From positions 15,514,017-15,578,016 of the forward strand of contig NC_088307.1 of the NCBI RefSeq assembly GCF_032854445.1: a stretch of DNA of 64,000 bases, written 5' to 3'. The position numbers and the translations under genes are program-made. Below the pieces are notes generated by a model. The model made no database searches and had not been told where the DNA came from. It saw only the letters and a program-made list of their open reading frames with translations. Of this stretch, positions 13,951-26,932 are shown piece by piece. Positions within the stretch are counted from its first letter, which is position 1, and each line of letters begins with the position of its first letter. This DNA is from Liolophura sinensis (lineage: Eukaryota; Mollusca; Polyplacophora; Chitonida; Chitonidae).

Positions 13951-14132
13951 TTTATTTTATGTTTTACGCCGTAGTATATTTCAAATGTACGCCGGCGGCC
14001 AGCACTAAGGGCAGAGCTCAGCAGGTTACTGAGAGACAATCTCATGTACATCCCAAGAGGAAAACCGCGACAGGATTGGTGAGATGCTCCTGGGATGCTG
14101 GCACTCTAACCACATCGGCCACGGAGGACCCT
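13951..14132 (-). repeat. SINE family A, diverged copy with head
   Basis: Tail (gttttacgccgtagtatatt), body (cggcggccagcac) and tRNA-like head (ccacatcggccacggaggac) are recognisable, but the centre is strongly diverged. Confidence 0.65.
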
Positions 14133-14139
14133 CAGAAAT

Positions 14140-14660
14140 ATAGGGGCCCAAAAACGAAAAGTATAATATACTGAATAATGAGTTACAGCTTTAAATCATT
14201 TGTTATGTGGGTGTTTCAAGGATTGGGCCGTGGCCGAGTACATTAGTTAAAAATCACTGCGATTGCTGCGATCCCTGCGACACACGATATGCGACTTTAA
14301 CCAGGGTCTCGAAAATGAAATTTGTGCATTCCTCCGTTTTTACTGTCCAGGATGCTTATGTGATTTGCCAGGTCTACCCTTTCCTGAAGACCTCGTCTTC
14401 CTCCAATATGGTGTACGTCACACGCGGAAAAAATCGTCAGTAACTTGTCAATGGTCGGTACTTCACACCTGTCCTAGTTTCTTCCACCCATAAAACGGTT
14501 CAAAATCGTATGAGTAGCGCCTTTGGTGTTAAATCAATGAACGAAATAAATAAAATAATTAATTAATTACAGGTACTGCAGTTGTGTTTGTAACTGAAAC
14601 TACCATTCAACCTAATATTCCCTACATAGGCCTACTGTATATATCAGCTGGAATAAATAA
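14140..14660. other. No gene seen
   Basis: Nothing supported apart from a short AT-rich tail-like run near 14540. Confidence 0.35.
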
Positions 14661-14810
14661 AAGCGTGCTCGCGTAACACATCAATGATCCAGGAGCCCTT
14701 TACCAATGCACACACACTCCCCACCCTTTCCTTTGCGCGATTTCCTCCCTTCATAAAGCTGTATAAGTGAAAAAGTCTTGAGTGTGGCGTAAAACTCCAA
14801 TCGAATAAAT
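14661..14810 (+). repeat. SINE family A, old shortened copy
   Basis: gatccaggagccctttaccaatg matches the region after box A, and tataagtgaaaaagtcttga through aaaactccaatcgaataaat matches the tail. The middle is shortened and diverged. Confidence 0.6.
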
Positions 14811-16016
14811 CTTCATATTTGTCAAATAACACTGCCTACGGATGATTATAACATTACGATTAAAACAACGTCACTTCTAACTGATTATATATAACAACTA
14901 CGTGAATACGAAATCAATTTCGTTGACAATATATTTACCGTTTGTCATCCAGAGAGCTGTGAACATCACGATAGCGCTATCCCTCAACATACTCATCTTG
15001 ATTTTCCTGTTTCACGTCAAAAACCTTTCGGCTGTTTTATACTGGGCGGGTTGACGGTTAACATTCACAGGTAAATCATTGCAAGCTAGATCCTAGACAA
15101 AAGAAACATATGGCCGGCACAACCAGCTCTATCGTTATGTTTACACAGACTCGATGTGGTTTTTCCTCTAAATATCGATCAACAGTTCGGCAAAGCTCAT
15201 TTGTCGCTGCAGTCGGAACCCCGCAGGTATTTCCGACGAAAGGTAAGCCATAGCCCTTGACAATAGATTTTGCAAAGGCCATGCGGTGGAACTTTGACCT
15301 TATTGGTCACGTAGGTCAGTAAATTTTTTTTTTTTTAATTTAGGTATATGGAATATAACCGTACATGGACTATAACAATATATTCTCGAGTCGCAATGCA
15401 TCATGTCAGCTGATATAATCACGTATTTGTCTCAATATAAATAATTGCTTATGATGACTTGTGCTTTTTTCAGTCAATTTAATAATTGTTATTACAATAT
15501 ATTATTTTCAGCCACATTTAAAGGTGGCCACTGATGGCCCATTAATAGGCCTATATAGTAAAATAACCGCTTGTATATAACAGATATTCATTTAGTGTGT
15601 TCTATAGGCTGCATTAATGTAACAAGGATTAAATGTGGACTGGCGGGCTTTGTGTTATAGGTATGTATGTCTTCTCGCCAGGTAATACCCATCTCGTTGG
15701 GAAGCCACCAGCAGCGCAAACACATCGCATGGTCTTTCCATCAACGGTTAGGGCTCCTGAACTAACATGCTACTCTGGTAATCACTGATGGATCAGCACA
15801 AAATACGAAGAACAAAGGCCAGAGAACAATTGCAATTTGTAAAAGGCAGCAGTCAGTTTGCGATCTCATCATGCATATTAAACGTCGATCTCGACATTTG
15901 TATACCGCTGGGACTGTGCCTGAGTGCGTAGCTTGACCTACATGTAACTCCTACCACTGCTAAATTTAGGTCCTGGTAGTGCTCGAACATAAACGTTTCC
16001 ATGTATTTCAATGAAA
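14811..16016. other. No gene seen
   Basis: AT-rich DNA with no supported exon or repeat. Confidence 0.4.
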
Positions 16017-16231
16017 CCGTCGCTATGAGTTCAACTCCAGCTCATGCTGGCTTCCTCTCCGGCCGTAAGTGGGAAGGTCTGACAGCAACCTGCGAATGGT
16101 CGTGGGTTTTCCTCGGGCTCTGCCCGGTTTCCACCCACCATAATGCTGGCCGCCGTCGAATAAGTGAAATATTCTTGAGTACGGCGTAAAACACAAATCA
16201 AATAAATAAATAAGTAAATAAATAAATAAAT
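16017..16231 (+). repeat. SINE family A, lacks box A
   Basis: Starts at the box B region (ccgtcgctatgagttcaact), then a well preserved body and an A-rich tail of AAATA units. The first 50 or so bases of the head are missing. Confidence 0.9.
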
Positions 16232-18840
16232 GAAACGGAATATTTTTCTGGCTGCACAATGTACATGGACTTCGTATGTCATCTCAAGCAAGTGTCAGAT
16301 GCAATGCTTACAAATCTGCCTTAGCCTTTCTTCAAAAGTCTTTGCCATGATGATTATCTGGTAATGCACTGCACGTTACAGTGAAATTTTCACCAGTGCA
16401 TATGGCGACAGCTTTCCATGGCAGCCCTCATCACGTAACGCTTTAAAACAAATACACAGTAAGTACATGTAAATATATCCGTCAAAATATTAAACACAGA
16501 TCTCCTTGGGCTGGTGAAAGATCAGTGGCTGGATCACACGACTTGACCAAACCGACAGACTGCCGAGCCTATTAATTATCTTTAGCCAGTCAGGCGCGCG
16601 ATGAAAATAGCAGCCCAGTCAAGCCTAATAAAATTTGTGCTGCAGGTGTGCCTTACTATCGAGTGGGTGTCCTAACTGTATGATCAACAGTTTACAGTTA
16701 ACAACGCCCCGGATAACAGTTAACACCGCCTATTAACATATAACCACGTCCACAAGAAAAATGTAACTCTGTAGACCACTATTTCGGTGTCAGTTTTCGC
16801 CATTACACACAAAAGTAGCATGGTGCACTCACGAGTTACAGGATATTAAGGGGTACCTGCAACTTGTTGGAAACCCTGTTATTCTTGCTAACTTGTATTC
16901 CTTCCCCAGGCTTTATCTACTCATGCAACCCATACAGCTAGGAATCTGAAATTTTACCAAGCGGTAGGTATGTAAAAGTTAAAGAGGGAGACTCAAAAGA
17001 GTGATGTCGGTAACATGGCTTGCAGCCATACTGAATTACAAAAATCACACCAGAATTTGCTAAAATTTAAAATACAGAGCATATTGGTAATATTATTTCA
17101 TGGTGCTGATGACACAGTAAACAAATAAATATCTTAGGGTCCTGTAATAACTTTAGCGTAATTTTAAATTTCTTTTTCCCGATATTCAACAGACAAATCA
17201 ATTAAGCTAAAATTTTATATACTTACAGTGCATTATAGAATGTTACGACCCAAACTGTCTGTATTATAAAGAGATGGCTTGTTAGAAATACACGACAGTT
17301 TAGCCGCACAAAAAAGTAACGAAAACCAGCAGATTTTATTTTACAACAATTTATTAGGTTTAACAAGAACAGATAACAAGACTTCTACAAATACTAAAGC
17401 ACTTAAGTTTAACAAGAAAGGATAGCAGTATCTATACAAATACTAAAGTACTTACATGTACAACGCTGTCAAGTCCAAACGGACGCATATATTCCACAAT
17501 GCTGAAAGCCATACAGGGACAAATGTATATACACAAAATTCCACAGACAGGGTCCGTGTACTAATAAGCACTGTGTACACAAGAGCACAAATTAAATATA
17601 CAAGTTCAAACTGAACAAGTGCTCGGTGGAGATATGATATAACAAAGCCAGAGGCTATAAAGACACCACAATTCAGCACAAAAGGCCTACTAAAGTAATA
17701 CCCAGCGAAAGCATTCAAAACTCTCAATAATTCTCCTTTCTCCTCTTGACCTGCTTTCATAGGTCTTATATAGACTGGTGGAATTTTCTAGAATAAGAAA
17801 ATTCTTAAACACTTGTTATAAACAAACAGGCCACGAACTGAGCGTATTCTGGAACATTCTAAGGCAGAGGCAGACAGCAGGCCCTGAACTCAGCATATGT
17901 AAACAGTGGCAAGCTAAATTTAGAAGCTGACGGCAGTTGTTCACATAACAGAATATATATGCGCCCGTATATAGCCCAGAAGTAATTTGAAATATAAGTC
18001 AGTATAGTAGAGGAGAAGAGCAAACCATATTTCCACAGAAAATATACAGACGCTATGTGGTATTAAGAAATGCATATACACTGACGGATATTTTCAATGA
18101 GCTGAAGTGACATCATCTAATTCGAGAGAGATCGTGTAATGGGAGCAACACTATTAGATATTTCAATGCAAAGGGATAACACTTATGTAAATCGGGAGTG
18201 ATATCCATTACAAACTGTCCTAAAGATATGGCAGGAACAGCATTTAGTATATGTACAGATTATCTCTATCAGCAAGTAACCTCACCAAACCAGGACGTGT
18301 TAATAAACAATTTTCTTGAACACTGATCTGAGATTTGAAAAGTGATGTAGAAATGGTAGTCACTAATGCCAGAGTCCTTGCCACCTAAGGAGTGCAGAGA
18401 AATTCTGAAATGGTGGAAAAAGATTTAAAGATTTATTGACCCCTGAAAGAGGATGTAGGCTGCAAAGGTGTAATACCGGTGCGATGAACTCTTCTGTGTG
18501 TGAGGTTTGATATATTTGTGAGAGAGGAATTCAGTGGGATGCGTTCGTGGGATGTTGGCAGTAAGTGATTGGCTCCGTGGATAAGTGTTTTCAGCTTCAG
18601 CTAAACACAGCGTGAGTACACCCTTACTCTTAAACAGTGAGATAGACAGTCGTTTCATTGTATAATGTAATGATGTTTACATCCTGGAGATTTGACACTA
18701 AATAAACTAGATCGGAGTTTATTCCACGTGCTTCTGTCAGCTGACCTCTATAAGCAAACTAAACACATCAATCACGCCATCAGTCATTTAATGTTAACAC
18801 TGTTTCAACTCAACTTTTAAAGTGTTTATTGAATGCTGCT
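16232..18840. other. No gene called; possible minus-strand transcript end near 17.3 kb
   Basis: A minus-strand frame at 17760-17452 could encode 102 hydrophobic residues with about three membrane-like segments. Two AATAAA-type strings on the minus strand lie near 17340-17355. I recognise no family and see no introns, so it is not called as a gene. Confidence 0.25.
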
Positions 18841-19016
18841 ATATTTATTGATTTATTTTATTTATTTGATTGACGTTTCACACCGTACTCAAGAATATTT
18901 CAGTTATACGACGGCGACAAGCATTATGGTGGGAGGAAACAGGTCAGAGCCCAGGGGAAACCCACGACCATCCGCAGGTTGCTGGAAGACCTTCCCACTT
19001 ACGGCCGGAGAAGAAA
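18841..19016 (-). repeat. SINE family A, partial copy
   Basis: Tail and body are well preserved through the ccttcccacttacggccgga segment. The copy stops before the tRNA-like head. Confidence 0.85.
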
Positions 19017-19252
19017 ACTTGGAAAAACTACATGTATTTATATAATGAAAATACAGGTAAGTACTACCAGGCTGAACAAAATCTTGTATACGAACAATTC
19101 CACTTAAACACAAGATTGTTAATAACCATGATGACATAACCATGAATCCTGTTAAAATATAACAGGTAGAAAAATATAAAAAAAAAAAAATATGTACATG
19201 TGTATAAATACTCTTAAAACAGCAAGAAACCGAATATGAAAACACCCAAAAC

Positions 19253-19322
19253 ATACATACATACATACATACATACATACATACATACATACATACATAC
19301 ATACATACATACATACATACAT
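19253..19322. repeat. (ATAC)n microsatellite
   Basis: About 17 uninterrupted tetranucleotide units. Confidence 0.98.
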
Positions 19323-19330
19323 AAACATAC

Positions 19331-22300
19331 ATTTTAAATAGACTATTAAAATACCGTTGTGAAGAGTTCTAATAATAGCAAGCACCATGGCAAATTGTCT
19401 TTTCCAAATTAAATAAATCAGGGCTACATTTGGGTAACTTTTAGTCTCTTACGTAGTCTCTTAAAGTTCGCTCCCTGAGAGACCGGGCAAACTTGTCTCT
19501 TTACATATTTTGCAATAGCAAAAAACCTCTCACGGTGATAAAGAGTGAAGTAAGTCTTTCCAAGAGGCTCATCCTAAGGCAAAACCCCGGCACAAGGATG
19601 TTCCACTCTCTCTTTACTTTATGATTTTCTATGACATCCTTGGTCAGGGAATTTCGTCCGCTGGCACAAAGACTGGATTTCTCCCTGACGCCAACCTCTG
19701 CAGCCAAAAATAGGCTACATGTAGACTTAAAAGGTTATATCAGGCCCTCTCTGACTAGCCTTCTTGTGGATGATTTGTGTCGTGTTCTTTTTGCCTCCCG
19801 TTTGCCTCCCGTAATGAAGAGGGACATCCATCAGTTGTCCATCTTCGGGGTGAATCAAACATTCATGCTGCGGAGACATTTACTCATCACACAGCCAGCT
19901 TTGTAATAGATGGCTTCCTTATCGTGTTCAGAAATGTGAGAGAAATTCAGGGTGTCCTTCCTGATGGTTTCACTCTCCATACTGAGATGGGCGTTCACAA
20001 GTTCATAAAAAAAATAGCCTCACCAACAGTTTGACTTGGATCATTGGCTCTGGCACACAAATTGTTAATGACAAAAATTCTGTAATGTCCTTCTCATGGC
20101 AGGGTTGAGGCGCAGAATTTGAAATGTCTTCCCGGTCTGCACAGCTCCTGATGCCACTGCTGGTTTTGACAACGTCATAAAAAGGCTAAACCAGCCAAAA
20201 GAAGCCACAATGGGCCTTGGGTGCAGAGGTTATCGCTATCATTGCCTGGCCATGCCTAGACTTCGGATTTCTGTTGCCTGGGTCCGATTAAATATTGGCC
20301 AATATTCGCAGAGTCATCTCTCGAAAGGTCACGGTAAATTATGGATACTTCGAATTTGGTGATGAACTGAGCCATGAGTTTCCAGCTGTTTGACATATGA
20401 CGTTGATCTGAGGCTGAATAATTAATACAGATAAGAAAGAAAAATCATAAACAATAGTGAGATAAACCCATAAAATATTTCCAATTGTAATCATCAAAAA
20501 TAAAGTCAACACATCTCAGCATACATCACGAGACCAGATAAATAACCCCGAAAAGATGCCAAAAAACTGGAAACAACAAAAACGTGGATTTGGTCTGGCT
20601 AACTTACCAAATGGAATTATATGTAGTATTAAAATGAAATCGCCCTACTACATCACCATGTAGACAAAAAAAATGATACTGGCTGCTACTGCAAATGCCT
20701 TTTTTTTAATAGTCATGCAATGCCGGGCTGAAAGGCAGGTTGGCTTCTATAAAGCTTGCTGTTCGGCCCAGTTTGCATTTCTTCGATGAGGCATACCGAT
20801 AATATATATAGCGACCAAAAATTTATACTTTAAAAAACGGTATCAACGACAAATGATAAATTACCCCACAAGTTATGCTTCCCGTGTTTTTTGATGACAT
20901 GGTTCCAAAATTCAGTAACTTATTAGTCTACCTGTGCACAAAACGGCTTCGGGCACCGATATTCTGCTACTGCCGACTGTTTAACCAGATTTCCTTCGTC
21001 TGATCTGTCACTGTTCCGTGGATCTTCATTTTCGCTGCCTGTGAAATCCCGAAGTAAACAACTCAGGTCTATATCGTCCCAACTGACGAACTCTTCTCCA
21101 AAAGACGAAGACTTACATTCTTAGGCAAGTGACGAGCGTAATTGTTGATGACTCAGAGTATCAGTTGAACTTCTTCTTAACGCTGGATGTCGTGTTCCAA
21201 GGAGAATATTAAAAGCCTGTGATAGGGTGAAAGTTTTCTAATTTTTGTAAAATGTGAAGATGGCGGACGACTTTTGAAATCTCCTTGGCGATGCCCATGC
21301 GTACTAGTCAGTCGTGGAGAATCAACTGTCTACGGAAAAAACCCAATGTGCCGAAGATCTATGCAAGAATGACACGCTTGATTGACTCCAGGACTCCAGA
21401 CGCTAATAGCGAGAACAAAAGCGAGGAGCAGCTTTCAGCTGTGTGTTGACTCTGTACTAAAGCACTTCCTATCCCCGTGATATTGTATCCCAGATTTTGG
21501 TGACTAACAAAGCGCTCGATTGCCGCAAGGTAAGCCTAAATATTAAAGTGAGGTGTTAAATACATGAACGTAGGCTACCCTACACGGTATAAATCTTTTC
21601 GCTACATACGCTATCACAGGCAATCAAGGTATCGACTGGTGTGTGACATTTACCGTCAGGATCCTCAAAATAGCGCAAGCGCATTCGATACCCTTTCATG
21701 ACACGAAAGTAAACAAATAATAAATGAAAGCACGACTCCAAACATAATTAAAATTTGTATCCAATACATAATCATAACATATAAATCCCAGCAAAACAAT
21801 GAAGAAAAAAATTAAGAAAGGAAGGTAATATTCGACCGTAACACACGGTCTATTTCGTTAAGCGTATTTCGTATTCTCACCAATAGACCCATAAAAAGTA
21901 CCCATTTTTTGAGAAGGCAATTTTGACTCTGTAAATGTTATAGAAGGCCTGAAATGGCACTAAATGTGACCAAAATGTTAGTGATTACTCCCAATTCCTG
22001 AGAATCTGCGACTTACACAATGTTTGTTTCACCGAGGCAGTCAACAGTAGTACTAAATGTAAAAATGGAACAAAATACTGTAGATTAATTGCCATTCAAA
22101 TGCGTCTGCGACTTGCACTGTTTTTTTTTTCTGACACTAACAATTGCCAGTGATGTTCCAATCAATGCGTACTTTAGACATGGTATTTTTGACACTGTGA
22201 CAAGTTGCACGCGGTCTAACATGGCACCAAATGTAAAGGTACTGCAACTAACTGTCGTTTAATCCCCATTCCTGATCTTCTGGGACTTCCACTCTAAGTG

Positions 22301-22420
22301 ACTTTTAAGTCGGTTATTTTCCAAGCAATACCCGATTTTCAGCGCTTAAAGCATAGGGCATTTCCTATGCTTCTTTGGACGAATAATTTTCTAAAGGATA
22401 CTTTTCTAATAAGAACGACA
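19331..22420. other. No gene seen
   Basis: 19500-20240 contains several overlapping open frames on both strands of slightly higher GC that might be an old mobile-element fragment, but I recognise nothing. An aagatggcgg string at 21257 resembles a YY1 site, without other promoter evidence. Confidence 0.3.
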
Positions 22421-22625
22421 GGCCCCGATAGATGGTAGACCGTCCGCGGCGGGAGCGGTAGATCCAGGTTCAGTCCTGGGTCGAGTCACACCTAAGACCT
22501 TAAAAAAGAGAAAGTTGTAACCTCATAGCCTGGCGTTCAGCATGAAGGGGATAGTGCAACGACTGGTTGACCCGTCACAGTATAATGGCTTGGGTGGGGC
22601 TGCTTCCTTGCCTAATACAAATGAG
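22421..22625 (+). repeat. SINE family B, head and body, tail lost
   Basis: tRNA-like head (ggtagaccgtccgcggcggg, then gtagatccaggttcagtcct) is followed by the body segments gagtcacacctaagacctta, gcgttcagcatgaaggggat and gcaacgactggttgacccgt. The ACTC tail is absent. Confidence 0.85.
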
Positions 22626-25156
22626 ACAAAAGGTCATCCCTTAAAGGTAAATGTGACTTGTAATTTCTGATATACTCAAATGTGTGCATTCCTTACAGCA
22701 ATTAGTTATTGTACCTAAATTATACTTTATATTTTGATCCCAACAGTGCATACAAGTAGATTATACAACCTGCATTCAAGTATATTGACAGCAAACTCTT
22801 GTACTGAAAGAGTAAGAGTACAGTAAATTAATTTTTTGTGTGCTTTATCTTCGACTTCATAAACTTTAGTGTGGAAAACACACCCAAATTTTCCATACCT
22901 GTAGCATTCCAAGCCAACTGAATTCCACTTCTGTGAAAATAATCCTGTTCCTTTTCCGCATAGAATTTTTATTCATAGAATAAATATAGCTGGCCTAATA
23001 TCATCCAGTCTGTTAATCTGCACAAAATGTGTATGAAGGACAGTTAGTACTACTTTCACACCAACCCTGGTGTACCCTCCTTTTAAATTTGCATATTTCT
23101 TCGTGGGAGAGCACATGATTATCTCCCCTGGAATGAACATTGCCCTCAGCCAAATTGTCCCACACTTCAAATACCCTGCTCAAAACAGATATTTGATGAC
23201 CTTTCATGGGAAAAGGGTGTATGAAAAAGATACAATATTTGGGAAATGTACTGATATTATAGTGATTAGTGCTGTCACACCCAAATCTGTTGTGTGCTTA
23301 ACCTTGTTTTAATTATTTCTTTACTTTTCGGACTTGGGGTTTTCTGGCCACTGCCCACTCAAGACAAATTTGACACAGAAACTACAGACTTCGTCGTGAA
23401 TTTGTACCACAAATACTTGACCGTACAAAGTAAAGCTTTATTTTATGCCTTTAACAGGAAGTCAAGTAATAAATCCTAAAACCATAAAGGTGTCCACTTT
23501 GTTTTTGTAGAAGTGAATGACATGCCTATTTTATGTTATAAAATGTTTTTCTTCGTTTTGTTACCGCTGTAAACGTACTGGAATTTCAAAATTCTATTAA
23601 ATTTATTATTTTAATCTAACATTGTTATGAGCTACGATCGATTTATCTTCGATGGTTGCATCTGATTGTCTTGTGTTTGTTTCAGGGGTTTTCATTATAT
23701 GTTAATGTAATAAAACTGCAATATTCGTAACCCTGGCGTTCTCACCTTCAATGGAGGCTCACGCGTCCGCGCCCTCCGACATTTAGAAAGCTTAGAAAGT
23801 GTTTTGTCTAAATCCGTTGAGTTTGGTACGATACAAGCAGTTGTTTTTCCGAATCTCCATTTGCAGATACTGGGGTATCGGTATTCCGGTGAAATCATGT
23901 TTATATACAAATAGAGTAAGGTTTGTCAAGGGTTTAGGGTGGGTGAGGGGAGGGGCGGGGGGGGGGGGGGGTAAGGGTGGTGTCCTCTTCTTCCTTGAAG
24001 GTGACAAAGTTATACATATACACATATCATGTAAGTAAACTATATTACAAATTCGGTCAGAACAGAAGGCCTACCTCTCAGGTTCCTTGAAATTATTTTT
24101 ATCGGTGACATCACAGCGAGCAACAAATTAACGAATGTAACATGCCTAGTTATCACGTGGGTGACAGGCCCAGTTGTCTACTATATGAGCTTATCGTCCA
24201 CTCTTTCTGCAAATGGTTAATAATAGACTCATTATCACCAAAATGACCTTTTGGCAATCTTGTCCTTATCCACAATCTTAGGTCAATATAAACTTAGTAA
24301 ATCCACAGGGTCACACATAAAAATAGCACACCGTAAAGTACAGCTAAGCATTGACATACTATGCTATAGATAGGCAGCAAAATAGTGTGCAGCCGACACA
24401 GCCGGTGTAACAACATATTTTGGGTTCTAGCACCAGTCAGTGTAGTGTTGCAACTCATACTGAAATAAATCACCCCTATTGAAATAAAAATACTACCGTT
24501 TTTTTCAATATTAGTAAAATTATTTCGTCAAAATTTAACTACATCAAATTATTCCAAGCTGACAAAGCAGCAAAGAGTCTAACGACGGTAATAACTGAAA
24601 CATGAGGTATTTTTGCATTTATAATTTTCACATGTCACTTTCCGTGTGGTTTTCTGACGTATTTGTATTGCTTTACAGTTAATATGATTACTCGATTTTA
24701 TATTTGCACCCCAGTATGTCGGTCCGTAAGTCCACAAAAGCTAATCAAAAAACGGTTCATCATACTGAATTGAAATTATGTACATTGTTTCACCATGATA
24801 AGTTACAGATCAAGTTCGACTTCCGGATACCTATGTCCTAACTGAACAAGTTATGGCCGCTTTTGTCCACACTGTTTTTCCGGACATTTTTCAGAAGGTA
24901 TCCTAGTAATAAACTGGAATGTAGTACAAACCTTACCTTGTCGAGTTACAGATTAAAGGTAAAAAAAAAAAACACAAAAATTTAGTTTATATCCGATAAA
25001 TACCATTTAACATTGTCCAAGAAAATAGTTCGATTCATTCTTTTAGAATTTTTCCGAGTAAAATTGGGCTTTTAAACATCAGATTTTCAGTTATCAGTGA
25101 TGTAACATGCATATTTTTTGCTTGAAATAGCTAATTTAAAGGTCTATTCGGTGAAT
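22626..25156. other. No gene seen
   Basis: AT-rich DNA. A 15-G run lies at 23957-23971 inside a G-rich strand segment (about 23935-23990). No exon supported. Confidence 0.4.
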
Positions 25157-25260
<104 letters not shown>

Positions 25261-25756
25261 TGTTTAAAGCTGACTGACATATTCTTCAGGTTAGTGCTGA
25301 ACTTGCCCGTAAATTCTAGTTACAGACCAACAAGCGCCAGATCATGTTTGGTGATTCCGGAGCTTTCACTTCAGTTTCAACAGTTTTTTGTGCAAATAGT
25401 TTTTTGGACATTTTTGATGAATTGGAAGTTGGTATAAGGCTTCACAACATCTAGTCACAAGTCATTTTCGAGTGTCGGACCCCAGTGTCCAACCTAAGTA
25501 GGCTACAGTTATTATAAGATCCCACAGCGTTTGTACATGAGAATCAGCCTGCCTGATGCCGTGTGTTCTAAACAAGATAATTCCAGACTAAACCCCGTAA
25601 TTAGGGTACCAATCGATGAGCACCAATTCAAGCAATTGGTACGAGTTGAAAAAATGTCAAATTTTACATGGTTTCTAACGAGAGCAATGTTGTTTACAGC
25701 ATTCGATTTCTCGTCTCAAACTACGTCGGGCAGGCTCCTTCTGAACAGCATTTTAT

Positions 25757-25819
25757 CCAAAGTCATAGGACAAAAAGTGACACTCTTTAAGAGTGTCACC
25801 TTTTGTCGTATGACTTTGG
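25757..25819. repeat. Near-perfect 63-bp palindrome
   Basis: Two arms of 31 bases pair around a single-base centre. The left arm begins CCAAAGTCATA and ends GTGACACTCTT; the right arm is its reverse complement with two mismatches. The one-base loop is too small for a microRNA precursor. Confidence 0.95.
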
Positions 25820-26697
25820 TGATTTATATAAACTGGTACAACGCCTTTAGTTGTATTATGTACCACCAGGACTAGTTTCTTCAATATTAAACATTCCAGT
25901 GTAAGTAATATGCGGTTTGGTAGGCCAGAACATCTCAAATCTTTGGCCAACGGCTGGTTCAGAGAGCGAGTAAGTTTGTTACATCCAAGTCGAAAGGTTG
26001 CCTAACATGTGCAGGACAAAATACCAGGACATGCTTGGTAAACAGCATGACTTTTTGTAAACATTTAAATTTAATAGAAATACAAAGATATGGCTGAAAA
26101 ACTTCTGACTTCAGGAAATATGTTCGCAAGTAGGAAGACAGAAAATAGAAGCGAGCTGAAATCTTGAGCCGTGACTATTAATGACTCGCGGAATCGCAAG
26201 AGTACATAAACCCATGCCTGACTACCATTTTGTTGTGCATTCTCGACCTATTCTCGCCCTTCAAAACATTTTAAGATTTCTGTACAAAATTTGCTCGTTG
26301 TTGCAGTGATGTAAAGCGAGCGTAGAGTGCGGCATATACGCTGTTTGCGTATAGCTGCAATGGCCTACCGACCTCTTTCGACATGCGTTCACACAACTGT
26401 TTATTGCTGTGTCAAGGAATTAACTGGGCCCAAACCTACATGCATTATTTACTCCATCTCCCAAAACAAGGAAATATCAACTTGTAATAAACCTTTGCTA
26501 ATGTGATGTCATTGTAGGAATATACTTATTAGTTAACCTGTTTCGGGATGTCCGTGAGAATCCGTAGGGGTCCTACTTTAGATGAAGAGAATGTATACAT
26601 GTTCCTATGAACCATTAATGGAAGCAAAGGTTGACAGAGACCTCATTTCCTGCCTCATCACCGTAGCGCCACTGATCTTGACGTTGTTCAGCAAGCG
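25820..26697. other. No gene seen; contains a segment repeated near 36.45 kb
   Basis: 26640-26700 (tcctgcctcatcaccgtagc ... cttgacgttgttc) resembles 36448-36500, and 26270-26320 resembles 36500-36545. This suggests an unnamed dispersed repeat that the LTR element later interrupted. Confidence 0.4.
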
Positions 26698-26702
26698 CTG
26701 CA
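26698..26702. repeat. Left target-site duplication CTGCA
   Basis: The same five bases occur at 29166-29170, directly outside the right LTR. Confidence 0.9.
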
Positions 26703-26857
26703 TGTTACGTTATATACATTTCGTTACTGTAATGGGAGAGTTTTTAAGTTTCAGTGTGACGTAGTAAACGTGCCTCTCCTGACGACGGCCTTGCAGTATT
26801 ATTTCATGTACTTCTAGACATCCCGTGCTTCATATCTAATAACCACAGCACGTAACA
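26703..26857 (+). repeat. Left LTR (155 bp)
   Basis: Short LTR with TG...CA ends that are inverted repeats of each other (TGTTACGT / ACGTAACA). It aligns end to end with 29027-29165. Confidence 0.92.
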
Positions 26858-26870
26858 TGGTGACAGCGGT
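26858..26870 (+). other. Candidate tRNA primer-binding site
   Basis: tggtgacagcggt starts at the first base after the left LTR, the expected position for a primer site. The priming tRNA was not identified. Confidence 0.6.
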
Positions 26871-26932
26871 GCTGTGAAAGAACTCTAAATGAAGCTTGTG
26901 TCTCTCAAAAACTTTGTTTGACCTCTGTGTGA

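Noticed and set aside
17452-17760. 102-residue hydrophobic minus-strand frame
   Set aside because: No recognisable family, no splice structure; possible but unsupported.
19501-20034. Overlapping frames on both strands, perhaps a gene
   Set aside because: No family recognised and no consistent splice signals.
21240-21540. Promoter with aagatggcgg and a donor-like gtaagc
   Set aside because: The ATG there opens only a few codons and no downstream exon could be joined.
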